In this document: positions 9,084 through 18,912 of the stretch, piece after piece
Position numbering within the stretch: position 1 is the first letter of the stretch
How the letters are laid out: each line of letters begins with the position of its first letter
Origin: Cryptomeria japonica
Taxonomy: Eukaryota; Streptophyta; Pinopsida; Cupressales; Cupressaceae
Direction: 5' to 3'
NCBI RefSeq assembly: GCF_030272615.1
Contig: NC_081412.1
Coordinates: 24,429,860-24,493,859, forward strand
Length of the DNA: 64,000 nt
Notes under the pieces: generated by a model
The model's input: only the letters and a program-made list of their open reading frames with translations
Database searches by the model: none
What the model was told of the DNA's origin: nothing
Made by a program: the position numbers and the translations under genes

Positions 9084-12029
9084 TTATGTGTAGAATCTGC
9101 GAAGGTGCGTGCTGTTGATAGGATCCTCCAAAGATTCCCCTTCTGTAGTTGAGAGCTGATATGCCCCAGATCCATATACTGCTGTGATGATGTAAGGACC
9201 AAGCCAGTTTGGTTCGAACTTGCCCTTCTTATCTCTGTCTTGCTGATTCTTGGGGTTCTCTCTGAGGACTAAGTCACCTACCTCAAATGTGCGAGGCTTG
9301 ACTTTGTGATTGTAGCTGCATTGTTCCTTGACTGAATGATGTGTAGCTTGAGTGACTGTCTTCCTTGATAAAGGAACTGAGATAGAATTACTAGTGTGTG
9401 GACTACACAGACCCATATGTGCGTCACCTGAAGAAGTTTGGGCATCTCTGATAACAAAGTCCTTTGAGGAAGCTCCATTAAAGGTCCGTGATGTATCGCC
9501 ATAAGGGAAAGGATGTGTGGAACAAGTGGATGAGTTATGAAGGCTTGTGACTGTGAAAAGAAGTGAAAGTAGGATAGCATGATGGAGACTTAAGATCAAC
9601 AAGTATGCTTTTTGACTTGAAATTTTAGAACTTTTGCCCCCAGTTATTTTGGTATTAGGGGAGATCAACTCTTTCTCTTTTTGCTTCATAGGATTTTTAT
9701 CCTTGACTTTGATTTTTGCTGAGTCCAGTAGCTTTTGATTTTGATTTGGACTAAAGCTCTTTTCTTTATTTTTGACTTTTAAATTTTTCTTTTCAAGGCT
9801 TGATTTTTGATCCCCAATGAGTAAGGGCTTTTGTAATTCTTGTTGATCCAAGTCTGGGAGTGGAGTGGAAATGGAATGAGTGGATGAAATAGTAAGGCTA
9901 TGTGAGTTCTCAAGAGGGTCGGCGATACGCTCAATAGATTCTTTGTTGGAACCACTCTTAGGACTATTGATATCAAGAGTTGCTTGCACCACTAGAGGAT
10001 ATTTGCATTCAGACTTAGTAGCCACAACGCTAGGTGGTTCACACCCAATTCCTTGGCATTGCAAATTGTTTGTAGATTGCTCCTGTTGACTGAATGGCTT
10101 AGGAGACTGTGGGAGTTGATCAACATGAAAGATATACTCACCACATCCCATGTCTTTAATCTTGAACTTGTCTTCTTTTAGCTCTGCTTGTTTTGATGTA
10201 GAAGCTTTTAAGGATTCAGGATCCACATATGCCGATGAAGGAATAGCTTCGCAATTGACTAGGATTGTTATTTCTGATCTAGGTTGTAGATTGTTGCAAT
10301 ATATGAATGGATTTGGATCCGCTTTGACAGTCACTTCAGCTCCATTGTGTGGGAACTTGATACATCGATGATATGTAGATGGTATTGCTCTCATTTCATG
10401 AATCCAAGGACGTCCCAAGAGTATGTTGTATGTGAGATCTAGATCTAGGACTTGACAAACCACATCCTTTGTGACTGGCCCTATTCTTAATGGTAAAGTG
10501 ACCGTGCCCTTGGACGAACGCTCTTCATCATCATAGGCCTTAATGGTGATTTGGTTTGTAGAATTCATAGCTTTGTCAGAATATCCCAATTGTCTGATGG
10601 TACTCAAGGTACAAATGTTAAGACCTGCTCCTCCATCTATCAGGACTCGCTTTATTCGGTGTTTATGTATGAAGGCTTCAACGTGTAAAGGTGCATTATG
10701 AGGCTGACTTATGGAGGCATCATCGGCTTCTGTGAATGTGAGGGAGTGTGGAATGGATAGGTATCCCACCATGGCTTGAAACTGGTCCACGTTCAGATCA
10801 GTAGGGACGGCAGTGTCTCTCAAGATTTTGTCAAGGATAACTTTATGTGCAGGAGATATATGTAAGAGCTCAAGAATGGAGATGAGCGCGGGTGTCTTCC
10901 CTAGTTGTTCTACAAGGTCGTACTCAGGCTTGGTAGATAAAGGATTGGTATTCTTAGTGGAGGCACCTGGCAATGTGATCTTACCTCGACGGGTTGTAAC
11001 ATGACATTCGGAGGTAGCTTCGGATGAAGATCCCACACCCTTTAGGACAATTTTAGGTCGCTGAGGAGGATTCTCAGGATTTTTATTTTTGATAGTAATG
11101 GTAGAGATATGATTGTCCATTGAGATGTGATTGATGGTAGAATCATAATTGTAAGGTGCTCTAGTGTAATTGGCTTGATCATCTGTGACTTTGCCTTTTC
11201 CTTTGTCATGTTTTGGGAATGGTTCCTTAAACACCTCATGCTCTTGATTAGATGAATGTCCTTCAATCTCAATATCTCCTCTGTCAATGAGATCTTGCAC
11301 AATGTTTTTCAATCGATGGCAATTACTTGTCTTGTGACCCTTGCTCTTATGAAACTCACAAAACTCATCATCATTCCACCAATTCGGTTTTACCTTTGGT
11401 TCATATGGAGGAAAATCTGGGACTGTGATCACTTTGTTTGCTACAAGCTTTTTGAATACTGATTCAAGTGGTTCTCCCAATGGAGTGTACTTCCTTCGTG
11501 GTTTTGAAGTTGTTTGATTGTTCACTTGATTGTTGGTAGAATTTGATCCAGAAAAGACGAACTTTGGTCTCACTGTGTTGGCATCAACCACACCATCATT
11601 AACTGTGTTCTTATTCTTGTTCCAAAATTTTGGTTTGTCCTTTCCTTTGAAGTCCTCTTTGTTTTCTTTGAATAGTTTGATAACTCCTTGTTCAATTAAG
11701 ACTCTTTCTGTTGCTAGGCCCTTTTCAATGACATCCTTGAATGTAGACAAACAAGCTTTTCTGAGATCATAGCCAATAGCCTTGTTAACATTTTGTGTGA
11801 ACATCTCCACCATTTGTTTTTGCGGAATTTCGCAAGAGCATCTGCTAGCTAGGTTTCTCCATCTCTGTAAAAATGTTGCGAAAGATTCTCCTTCCTTTTG
11901 TTTAGTATTGCACAAGGTAGTAACTGAGACATTTGTTTCAATGTTGTAAGAGAAATGTTGAATGAATGCTTCTGCCAAGTCACCCCATGACTTAATACCG
12001 GGAGGTAATTGAGAAAACCATTCCATAGC
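9084..12029 (-). CDS. Element B Gag C-terminal half, protease and integrase tail fused in one frame
   Basis: A 980-codon open frame. It starts MEWFSQLPPGIKSWGDLAEA, the core of the plant retrotransposon Gag domain. Near residues 230-250 a CEFHKSKGHKTSNCHRL segment looks like a CCH-type nucleic-acid-binding knuckle. Protease follows, with VLIDGGAGLNI near residue 460 and YNILLGRPWIHEM near 550. After a Lys/Ser-rich linker and a hydrophobic run (AYLLILSLHHAILLSLLF, near 800), the last 75 residues are integrase C-terminus (VGDLVLRENPKNQ, then KFEPNWLGPYII). RT, RNase H and the integrase core are missing without breaking the frame. Continuous upstream with 12030-13187 except for one stop. C repeats the structure, so this is a family trait. 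Confidence 0.85.
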   Translation of the reverse strand, partial: AMEWFSQLPPGIKSWGDLAEAFIQHFSYNIETNVSVTTLCNTKQKEGESFATFLQRWRNLASRCSCEIPQKQMVEMFTQNVNKAIGYDLRKACLSTFKDVIEKGLATERVLIEQGVIKLFKENKEDFKGKDKPKFWNKNKNTVNDGVVDANTVRPKFVFSGSNSTNNQVNNQTTSKPRRKYTPLGEPLESVFKKLVANKVITVPDFPPYEPKVKPNWWNDDEFCEFHKSKGHKTSNCHRLKNIVQDLIDRGDIEIEGHSSNQEHEVFKEPFPKHDKGKGKVTDDQANYTRAPYNYDSTINHISMDNHISTITIKNKNPENPPQRPKIVLKGVGSSSEATSECHVTTRRGKITLPGASTKNTNPLSTKPEYDLVEQLGKTPALISILELLHISPAHKVILDKILRDTAVPTDLNVDQFQAMVGYLSIPHSLTFTEADDASISQPHNAPLHVEAFIHKHRIKRVLIDGGAGLNICTLSTIRQLGYSDKAMNSTNQITIKAYDDEERSSKGTVTLPLRIGPVTKDVVCQVLDLDLTYNILLGRPWIHEMRAIPSTYHRCIKFPHNGAEVTVKADPNPFIYCNNLQPRSEITILVNCEAIPSSAYVDPESLKASTSKQAELKEDKFKIKDMGCGEYIFHVDQLPQSPKPFSQQEQSTNNLQCQGIGCEPPSVVATKSECKYPLVVQATLDINSPKSGSNKESIERIADPLENSHSLTISSTHSISTPLPDLDQQELQKPLLIGDQKSSLEKKNLKVKNKEKSFSPNQNQKLLDSAKIKVKDKNPMKQKEKELISPNTKITGGKSSKISSQKAYLLILSLHHAILLSLLFTVTSLHNSSTCSTHPFPYGDTSRTFNGASSKDFVIRDAQTSSGDAHMGLCSPHTSNSISVPLSRKTVTQATHHSVKEQCSYNHKVKPRTFEVGDLVLRENPKNQQDRDKKGKFEPNWLGPYIITAVYGSGAYQLSTTEGESLEDPINSTHLRRFYT

Positions 12030-13187
12030 TTAGTCACCTAAACTCTGTGGGAACAACCTCATCAAGTATGTTTCTTCTGCCGCTACCTCAATGCAAGCTG
12101 TGAAGAATTGTCTTATGTGTGCCTTGGGGTCTCCTCTCCCTCTATATTTGTCGAATTTTGGTGTCACAAAGTGTGGAGGAAATGGAGGCATTGGAATGCT
12201 CTTATCGAAGGGATAAGGGCATATATCTCTCATAGTGTATGTAGGTTTGGATGTACTCATGTCCTCCACTTTCTTTTGTAGATCTCTAATTTGTTGCTCC
12301 AAATTATTTTTGGGAGGAGATTGATTTCTTGTAGCATACCCCATGTTTGAAACACCCATTTGAGGAGGAGCTTGTTGCATGTATGGATGATACTGATCGT
12401 AGACATGTCCATATGAAGGTCTATATTGTTGCGACATGTATGGAGCACTTGGCATAACATCTTGTTGACGAACCCCATATCTGTTTTGTGTGTATAAACC
12501 ATATTCAACAGGTCTTTCATTTTCCATTGTGTTGCCCCCAATTTTGACATGAGGTCTCCTTGTGTCAAAATTTTGAGGATGTCTTTGAGTATCCACTTGT
12601 CTCGATTGATCCATACCTTGAGCATGTGTTTGAGCATAAGGCCTCCATGATGGTCTTTGAATGTAAGTATCATATGTTTGAGCTTGTGTATGTGGGATTG
12701 CTGGTTTTTGAAGCAAAACTGATGGTGACTCAGGCATCATATTCGGTCCTCTATTTCCTCCACTATTTGGTCTCCTTTGATCCATGTTGGGTTGAGCTTG
12801 TTGTGAGGGTCGACTTTCCATAAGTTGAGATAAGTCAAAATCATGTGGTATTTTAGCTCCACTTTGTGCCATCATGTTTAAAAAGTATTGACGATCTCTC
12901 TTCATTATCTCTTCAACCAATCTATTGAATTGAGGATCCATTATGGATTCTTGTATGTTTGCTGATAGTATTGAAGAGTTGTCAACATTGTCATTGTGTG
13001 TAGTATTGTTGTTTATAGCATTTGCACTTTCCACATTTGGATTGTTTCTATAAACATTCATGTCTGGTAATGTAGTGTGCTCATGATTGTAGAATAGATC
13101 ATTGTCATACTCATAAGAACTCATGTTTGCGGATTCTTGAGCTTCTTTAGCTATTCTCCTAGATTTTTGAAGGCGGGTTTCAACCAT
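12030..13187 (-). CDS. Element B Gag N-terminal half
   Basis: A 385-codon frame starting MVETRLQKSRRIAKEAQ, with an Asn/Asp-rich N-terminus, a Gln/Pro/Tyr-rich middle and a coiled-coil-like LEQQIRDLQKKVEDM. It then reads ICPYPFDKSIPMPPFPPHFV and DKYRGRGDPKAHIRQFFTAC, the usual entry to the plant retrotransposon Gag domain. It ends at a TAA (12030-12032) that splits the Gag domain; element C has CAA at this codon. The downstream frame 9084-12029 continues in the same phase. The TAA is therefore a single nonsense change, or conceivably a recoded stop. Gag would form the capsid-like particle. Confidence 0.85.
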   Translation of the reverse strand: MVETRLQKSRRIAKEAQESANMSSYEYDNDLFYNHEHTTLPDMNVYRNNPNVESANAINNNTTHNDNVDNSSILSANIQESIMDPQFNRLVEEIMKRDRQYFLNMMAQSGAKIPHDFDLSQLMESRPSQQAQPNMDQRRPNSGGNRGPNMMPESPSVLLQKPAIPHTQAQTYDTYIQRPSWRPYAQTHAQGMDQSRQVDTQRHPQNFDTRRPHVKIGGNTMENERPVEYGLYTQNRYGVRQQDVMPSAPYMSQQYRPSYGHVYDQYHPYMQQAPPQMGVSNMGYATRNQSPPKNNLEQQIRDLQKKVEDMSTSKPTYTMRDICPYPFDKSIPMPPFPPHFVTPKFDKYRGRGDPKAHIRQFFTACIEVAAEETYLMRLFPQSLGD

Positions 13188-15732
13188 GAACTAGGTGTTA
13201 GACCAAGATGTGAGAGACTAGATGAAAAATGAAAAGAGTATGGAAGACCAAGAGTTGTATGGAGTGTAAATGAATCTTAGGTGTACTTGCAATGTCCAAA
13301 GTGTAAGACCAAGTATGTAAGTAGTAGAGTAGGTGTGACTTCCAAAGAGAGGATAGTTTCTCTTGATGAGGTAAGCTAACCTTGACTCTAAGTAAGACCA
13401 AATGAGACCCAAAGGTAAGAAACCTTGATGAGGGACCACTTAGCAAAGTTTAGTTGTATGTAGTGTGTTGACAAAGTATGATGAGGACAAGCAAGTGACC
13501 TTTTGACTCAAGTTTAGACAATTGTGAATGTAAAATGAGATGTGAAGCAATGATGGACTATGTGAGACCCAAGGACAGGTTGAATGCTAGATGAAATCTG
13601 AAGAGACAACCTAGGAAGCTCAAGTATGCCGAAACTGATTTCTTTTGTTTGTTGGACTGTGAAATTTTTCCAATTTGTGAAGTTTTTGGTTGTGACCAAA
13701 TCTGAATGTTTGACTATTTTTCATGACAAGAGGACACAATGTTGATGAGGACTTAGTGTTTGCAAGTGTTTTGACTCCAAAATGACTCCAAGAAAAGTGT
13801 GTTGTTTGATGTAAAATTGTTTTGCATACACTTGAAAACACAAAAGACACAATGTTTTGTTGTTTGGTTTTGAATGTTTTGAATGTTTAAAATAAGTCAA
13901 GCACAATTCTTATGGCTGGCCAAGACAATAGTTGTTGATCCCACATGGGGTTTTACCCCCGAGGCTATGCTATTCAGAGCGGATACTTAGATGCTTGACC
14001 TCACTGGCTCCACCCTCGGCACTCACTTCTCGGGTCAGCCAAACATCAGTTCCCATGAAAACTCCCCATGGCGAACTTTGTATCTCTACTAAGAACTGTA
14101 TGTGTGTGGGCCGCTACCAGAGGTCCGACCTCCTGCCCCAACAACTAGAAGGATTTGGGCTTCTAAAACAAAAAGGTGCTAGTAAGGGCATCCGCTCGTG
14201 TGGCCATACATGCGGCACTTTCAGCTCTGTAAATACAGAAGGCTCCCAGCCGGTAGGGGTTACGCCCTACAAATGATCAAATAAATTTGATCAAACGGGT
14301 TTATGGGGAGACATAGTGTCGGTATGAACTAATCAGCACACGTTATTCATAGTTTTCACCATGAATACATTTGATTATAGTGGTTTGGATGAGGTGGGTT
14401 TTCATCGCTACCACTTGGGTCGTTCTCTTCTCACTAGTAGTCCTAATGACCACACGGGAAGACAGACCCTCTAAAGATTAAACAAAAAGAGCCTATTGCT
14501 CAAGACACAAAAGACAAAGATTCAATTTTAGTGCACCAATTGAAGTGTTTGCTAGTCTATGAAAACAAGGCACACAATAAAAATCCCAAAAACCTTGCCA
14601 AGGACCTGCAACAAAGATTTATTAATAGTTTGGATTGTTTCAAGTGATCACCCCTTCTTGCAAGCACACAAGTTAGGTAAATTTTAGATCCAAAAGACTT
14701 TGTGAAATAGGGGCCTTCAACAATGCGTTTTGTTGACCAATTCAAAGACCTGATTCATCATAAAAAAAGACCACCTGTAAAATTTTAAGAGATTTCCAGA
14801 AATGTAAGAAAATCCAAAAAAATTGTTAATTTGCTCCAAAAATTAATTTTTTATGAAAAATCATAAAAAATTCATATAAAATGCAAAATCGATCCAAAAA
14901 ATCTAAAATTTTTACTGGAGATTTTTGATGGTCTTCCAAACCTGCACAAAAAATTTCCTGCAACAAATCCAAGCAGTTTGTGAGATATGAGTAAAATAAT
15001 GCAAAACCCTAATTTTCAAAGATCTGATTTTTGAAGAATGATTTTGCATCAAATTTAAAATCACAAAGAACAGATCCTGTGTATAATTCTAAGAGATTTT
15101 CAAAAATGTAAGAAAATCCAAAAAATTCACTAATTTGCTCTCAAAATTAATTTTTTATGAAAAATCATAAAAAATTCATATAAAATGCAAAATCAATCCA
15201 AAAAATCTGAAATTTTTACTGAATCTTTCTAATATTATTCCCGACTTGCACAAAAAATTTTATGGCAAAATTCACAACCGTTTGTGAAATCTGATCAAAA
15301 TAAATAAAAACCCTAATTTTTAAAGATCTGATTTTTAGGGAAATATTTTGCATCAAAATTAAATTCACAAAGAATAGATCCTGTGTATAATTATGAGAGA
15401 TTTCCAAAAATGTAAGAAAATCCAAAAAATTCTCTCATTTGCTCTCAAAATAAATTTTTTATGAAAAATCATAAAAAATTCCTAAAAATTGAAAATTTGC
15501 TCCAAAAATTCTAAATTTTGGATTGAGAGCTCCTGATACTTTCTTCAACCTGCAAAAAAAATTTGGTGCAAAATTTCCAAGCCGTTTATGAGATATGATC
15601 GAATCTCTCCAAGATCTTGATTTTGTGTCCAAAACCCTAGCTGCACAAGGTTATTCTCCAAATTGTTTTACAAAATAGATATATAGGGTTAGAAAAATCT
15701 GCAAAAAAAACATAGATCTAAGAAAAATCCAT
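13188..15732 (-). other. Element B leader (5' UTR), including three 304-bp repeats
   Basis: 2.5 kb between the primer site and the gag ATG. No long frame is open. 13900-14470 is a moderately GC-rich conserved block, also in C at 27260-27800. About 14750-15660 is a tandem array: the phrase TTATGAAAAATCATAAAAAA recurs at about 14851, 15155 and 15459, exactly 304 bp apart. Each unit also has a CCTGCACAAAAAATTT-type and an AAACCCTAATTTTCAAAGATC-type word. Confidence 0.8.
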
Positions 15733-15750
15733 GTCCCACCAGGCATGCCA
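15733..15750 (-). other. Element B primer-binding site
   Basis: Element-sense TGGCATGCCTGGTGGGAC begins three bases inside the 5' LTR end. It starts with TGG, which pairs with a tRNA CCA end. C and E have near-matching sites at the same spacing. I do not name the tRNA. Confidence 0.8.
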
Positions 15751-15753
15751 AAA

Positions 15754-16538
15754 TGTTTATGGTGAAAATGGATAACAATAATAACAATATTGAAAGGCTA
15801 AAATGAATCCAACCACTAAACCCTAGCCTAACAATGAACAAAGATCCACCATAACATATGAAGATTACCTAAGACAATGCAAATAACTCAAAATCACAAA
15901 GATTATACCATCACATGTCCAATAGGGTTTTGATCTCCATTCTTCCTATCTCCATTGATCTTGCTTGATATACTTGCTCTCAGATTTTTATATGCACAAG
16001 AGCTCAACAAAGAACGAAATGTGGTTGCAAGTGGAATTGTAGTGTAGCCAAGTACTCCAAAATCAGTCATTAGGATGTGTCCTTAGGGTTTGACAATGAA
16101 GAAAGCATCTCCTTAAATAGAAGACACAATAAGAAATGGAGGGTTAAGATTGAGAGGTGTAAAAAGAGAGGTCGGCTAGGATTAGAGGGTAGGTAAAAGA
16201 AATAATAAAATAATGAAAGGGGTAGGTAGTGTATGAATTAAGAGATGAATGACATGTGTCATGTGTAGAAAAAGATAATGAATTAATTAAATAAATAAAT
16301 ATTTATTTAATTAATAGAAGAAGTAGGACAATTAAATAAACAAAATATTTATTTAATTTAGGAAAGGGATAATCTAAATAAATAAATGTATTTATTTAAA
16401 TGAGAAATAAGGCTAGAAGAGGATAAATGAATTAATTAAATAAATAAAAAATTATTTAATTAATAGAAGAATTAGGCTTAGATAATTAAATAAATAAAAT
16501 ATTTATTTAATTAGACATGACAATTTTGGGTGTCTACA
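15754..16538 (-). repeat. Element B 5' LTR
   Basis: 785 bp, same length as the partner LTR at 5118-5902 and nearly identical. Differences seen include agaacgAaatg for agaacgGaatg and gacatGtgtc for gacatAtgtc. The flanking duplication CTAAT follows at 16539-16543, after which element A coding similarity resumes. Confidence 0.95.
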
Positions 16539-17115
16539 CTAATAATGTTTGTTCCAATATGTCTTTGTGTTTTGGCGAAAGTTTTAACAATTCTAGTATA
16601 GATATTTGAGCAGGAGTTTTGCGTAGTTGATTGACTAGATCATATTGAATTTTGGGTATGGTGTTTGTGTTGGCATATGTCCCTTCAAGACATATTTTTG
16701 AGCTCTGGTTGTTACGTTGACGGATTCATGTTCACGCCTGTCTTTGATTGTGATAACATTGACTTGAATGTCCTCAACTGATATGTGATTAATGGTGTCA
16801 TTATATATGTGATTGATACGAGCTCCACGTGCATCGTTTGAGGTTGAAGCTTCATCCTTGTTGTAGTTTGGAAGAGGATTCTTGAAAGCTCCGTGATCAC
16901 CATTTGTCTTGAGGCCATCGAGTCATTCCACCAGGGTGGTTTGATTTGTGGTTCAAAGTTGTTGATTGTTGGTAAAGAGATAATTTTGTTTGCCAGGAAT
17001 TCTCTGAATATTGACTCCAGTGATTGCCCTAGTAGTGTATAAATGCATTTCATAAAGTTGTTTGCATTACCCCGTGAGTTTGGATTAGGTCTCATATTGG
17101 TGTTATTGTTTTGGG
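16539..17115 (-). pseudogene. Element A Gag C-terminal fragment between B and C
   Basis: A short piece of element A left between the B and C insertions. The frame reads GQSLESIFREFLANKIISLP and QIKPPWWNDS, matching the Gag segment YTPLGEPLESVFKKLVANKV and KPNWWNDDE of B and C. The expected CEFHK...C.H knuckle is not readable after WWNDS, so a deletion or frameshift removed it. Bounded by duplications CTAAT (16539-16543) and TTGGG (17111-17115). Confidence 0.85.
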
Positions 17116-17890
17116 TGTATATGGTGAAAATGGATAACAATAATAACGATATTGAAAGGCTAAATGAATTCAACCACAAAACCCTAGTCTAACAACAACA
17201 AAGATCCACCATAACATATGAAGATTACCTAAGACAATGCAAATCAAATGAAATCACAAAGATTATACCATCACATGTCCAATAGTGTTTGGATCTCCAT
17301 TCTTCCTATCTCCATTGATCTTGCTTGATATATTTGCTCTCAGATTTTACGTGCACAAGAGCTCAACAAAGAACGGAATGTGGTTGCAAGTAGGATCGCC
17401 TATGTTCAAAAGCGTAGTGTAGTCAAGTAGTCAACGAGGGTTTTGATAATGAAGGAAGCATCTCCTTCTATAGAAGACACTATATGAAATGGAGGGATAA
17501 GATTGAGAGGTGTAAAAGGAGGTCGGCTATGATTAGAGGGTAGGTAAAAGAAATAATAAAACAATGAAAGGGGTAAGTAGTGTAGGAATTAAGAGACGAA
17601 TGACATGTGTCATGGGTAAAAAATGTTAATGAATTAATTAAATAAATAAATATTTATTTAATTAATAGAAGAAGTGGGATAATTAAATAAATAAGAGTAT
17701 TTATTTAATTTAGGAAAAGGATAATTTAAATAAATAAATGTATTTATTTAAATGAGAAATAAGGCTAGAAGAGGATAAATGAATTAATTAAATAAATAAA
17801 GATTTATTTAATTAATAGATGAATTAGGCTAAAGTAATTAAATAAATAAAATATTTATTTAATTAGATTGGACAATTTTAGGTGTCTACA
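17116..17890 (-). repeat. Element C 3' LTR
   Basis: 775 bp, TG...CA, in element sense TGTAGACACC to CCATATACA. Homologous to the B LTR but distinct. Its partner at 29085-29959 is 875 bp because of a duplication and a small deletion there. Confidence 0.93.
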
Positions 17891-17904
17891 TTTTGCCCCT
17901 CTTT
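17891..17904 (-). other. Element C polypurine tract
   Basis: Element-sense AAAGAGGGGCAAAA, identical to the tracts of B and E, directly before the 3' LTR. Confidence 0.88.
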
Positions 17905-18129
17905 GAGACAATGCAGCTTGTTGCGTTGTTTCAAAGAAGATAATATGAACTGATACAAAGTTGCCCCAAGATGGGAATGATATGCCCCCTCGAGAGATTG
18001 GATGAAAATGTCTGGAAAGATCGCAGACAATCTCTTGATAAGAAAGACGGGATAGAATGGACTGACCGGATAAAGTGACAGAGTCACGGGATAATGGAGA
18101 CTGACTCGGAAAACGAGGGCTAGGACAGT

Positions 18130-18140
18130 CTATAAGATAG
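18130..18140 (+). promoter_or_regulatory. TATA-like box upstream of the antisense PMD gene (C)
   Basis: cTATAAGATAG, about 95 bp before the PMD ATG at 18229, conserved with B in sequence and spacing. Confidence 0.45.
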
Positions 18141-18228
18141 ACCACGAGAGAAATACATCCTCGTTGTCATCTACACCTCCAAGAGATTAGAGTGCAGAGA
18201 GAGAAAAGAGCAGCAACAGTCAGCGGTG

Positions 18229-18294
18229 ATGGCTTTGGTTCACAAATTCGACCACGTTCGCCGATTCCAGAGGCCAGTAGAGGCAAGAGAGCCA
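18229..18294 (+). CDS. Antisense PMD gene, exon 1 (element C copy)
   Basis: A 22-codon exon, MALVHKFDHVRRFQRPVEAR followed by EP, open throughout. It ends at a strong plant splice donor, CCA|GTAAGT. The TAG seen at codon 14 of the B copy is CAG here, so this copy keeps the fuller reading. Phase 0 joins it to exon 2 at 18913. No domain is recognised in the exon itself. Confidence 0.68.
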
Positions 18295-18912
18295 GTAAGT
18301 ACCACAAAACCTCCTTGTACTTTGTTGCATTTATTGTTGTCATTAATGCATGCTAGGTAATGTAATAAATGCACGTTTATGTCAGGAAAGCGCATTTGTG
18401 TCCAAAAATGTGAATTTGTGTCTTCTAGGTCAAATCGACAGTTCTGTGATGAACATATGTTGTCGATTGGATAAGCTGCTGAGAGGATACACTCAAGCAG
18501 GTCCTCTAGGGAAAACTAGGATAGCAAATAGGGCTAGGACTGACAATTATGTGATAGAACATACGTTGCCAATTAGGAAACTACTCAAGAGGATTCACTC
18601 AAGCATAGGCCCTAGGATAAGATAGATCGAGGCACTTTGTGATGAACAGTGAGTACCAAGATATAGTACTTCGTGATGAACAGGGAGTACTAAAATATGA
18701 GTAGCACTTTGTGATGAACAAGGAGTGCAAATGTAAGCAGCACTTTGTGATGAACAGGGAGTGCAAATGTGAGTAGCACTTTGTGATGAACAGGGAGTAC
18801 CAAACACGTAGTACTTTGTGATGAATAGGGAGTACCACTAGGATAGAAGCAACGCTTTGTGATGAACAATGAGTGTCACTAGGACTGAGATGATTGATTT
18901 GTGTGACTGCAG
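18295..18912 (+). repeat. Intron of antisense PMD gene (C) with seven ~36-bp repeats
   Basis: A 618-bp intron, GTAAGT donor and GTGTGACTGCAG acceptor. Seven copies of the ACTTTGTGATGAACAGGGAG-type repeat lie between about 18632 and 18875, one more than in B. Minus-strand frames here (repeats of HSLFITKC) are made of these repeats and are not genes. Confidence 0.7.

Larger units (their letters stand above)
5118..16538 (-). mobile_element. Element B: non-autonomous Tat-like LTR element carrying an antisense PMD gene
   Basis: A complete 11.4-kb insertion into element A. It is bounded by the duplication CTAAT (5113-5117 and 16539-16543) and by identical-length 785-bp LTRs running TG...CA. By eye the LTRs differ at about six positions, so the insertion is recent relative to its neighbours. 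In element order it has 5' LTR, primer site, long leader with three 304-bp repeats, gag with protease, integrase tail, a 3' region holding an antisense spliced PMD gene, polypurine tract and 3' LTR. RT, both RNase H domains and the integrase core are absent, so mobility would need enzymes from another element. Confidence 0.95.

Noticed and set aside
18595-18838. Minus-strand frames with repeated HSLFITKC units
   Set aside because: They are translations of the ~36-bp intron repeats and do not occur as an open frame in element B.
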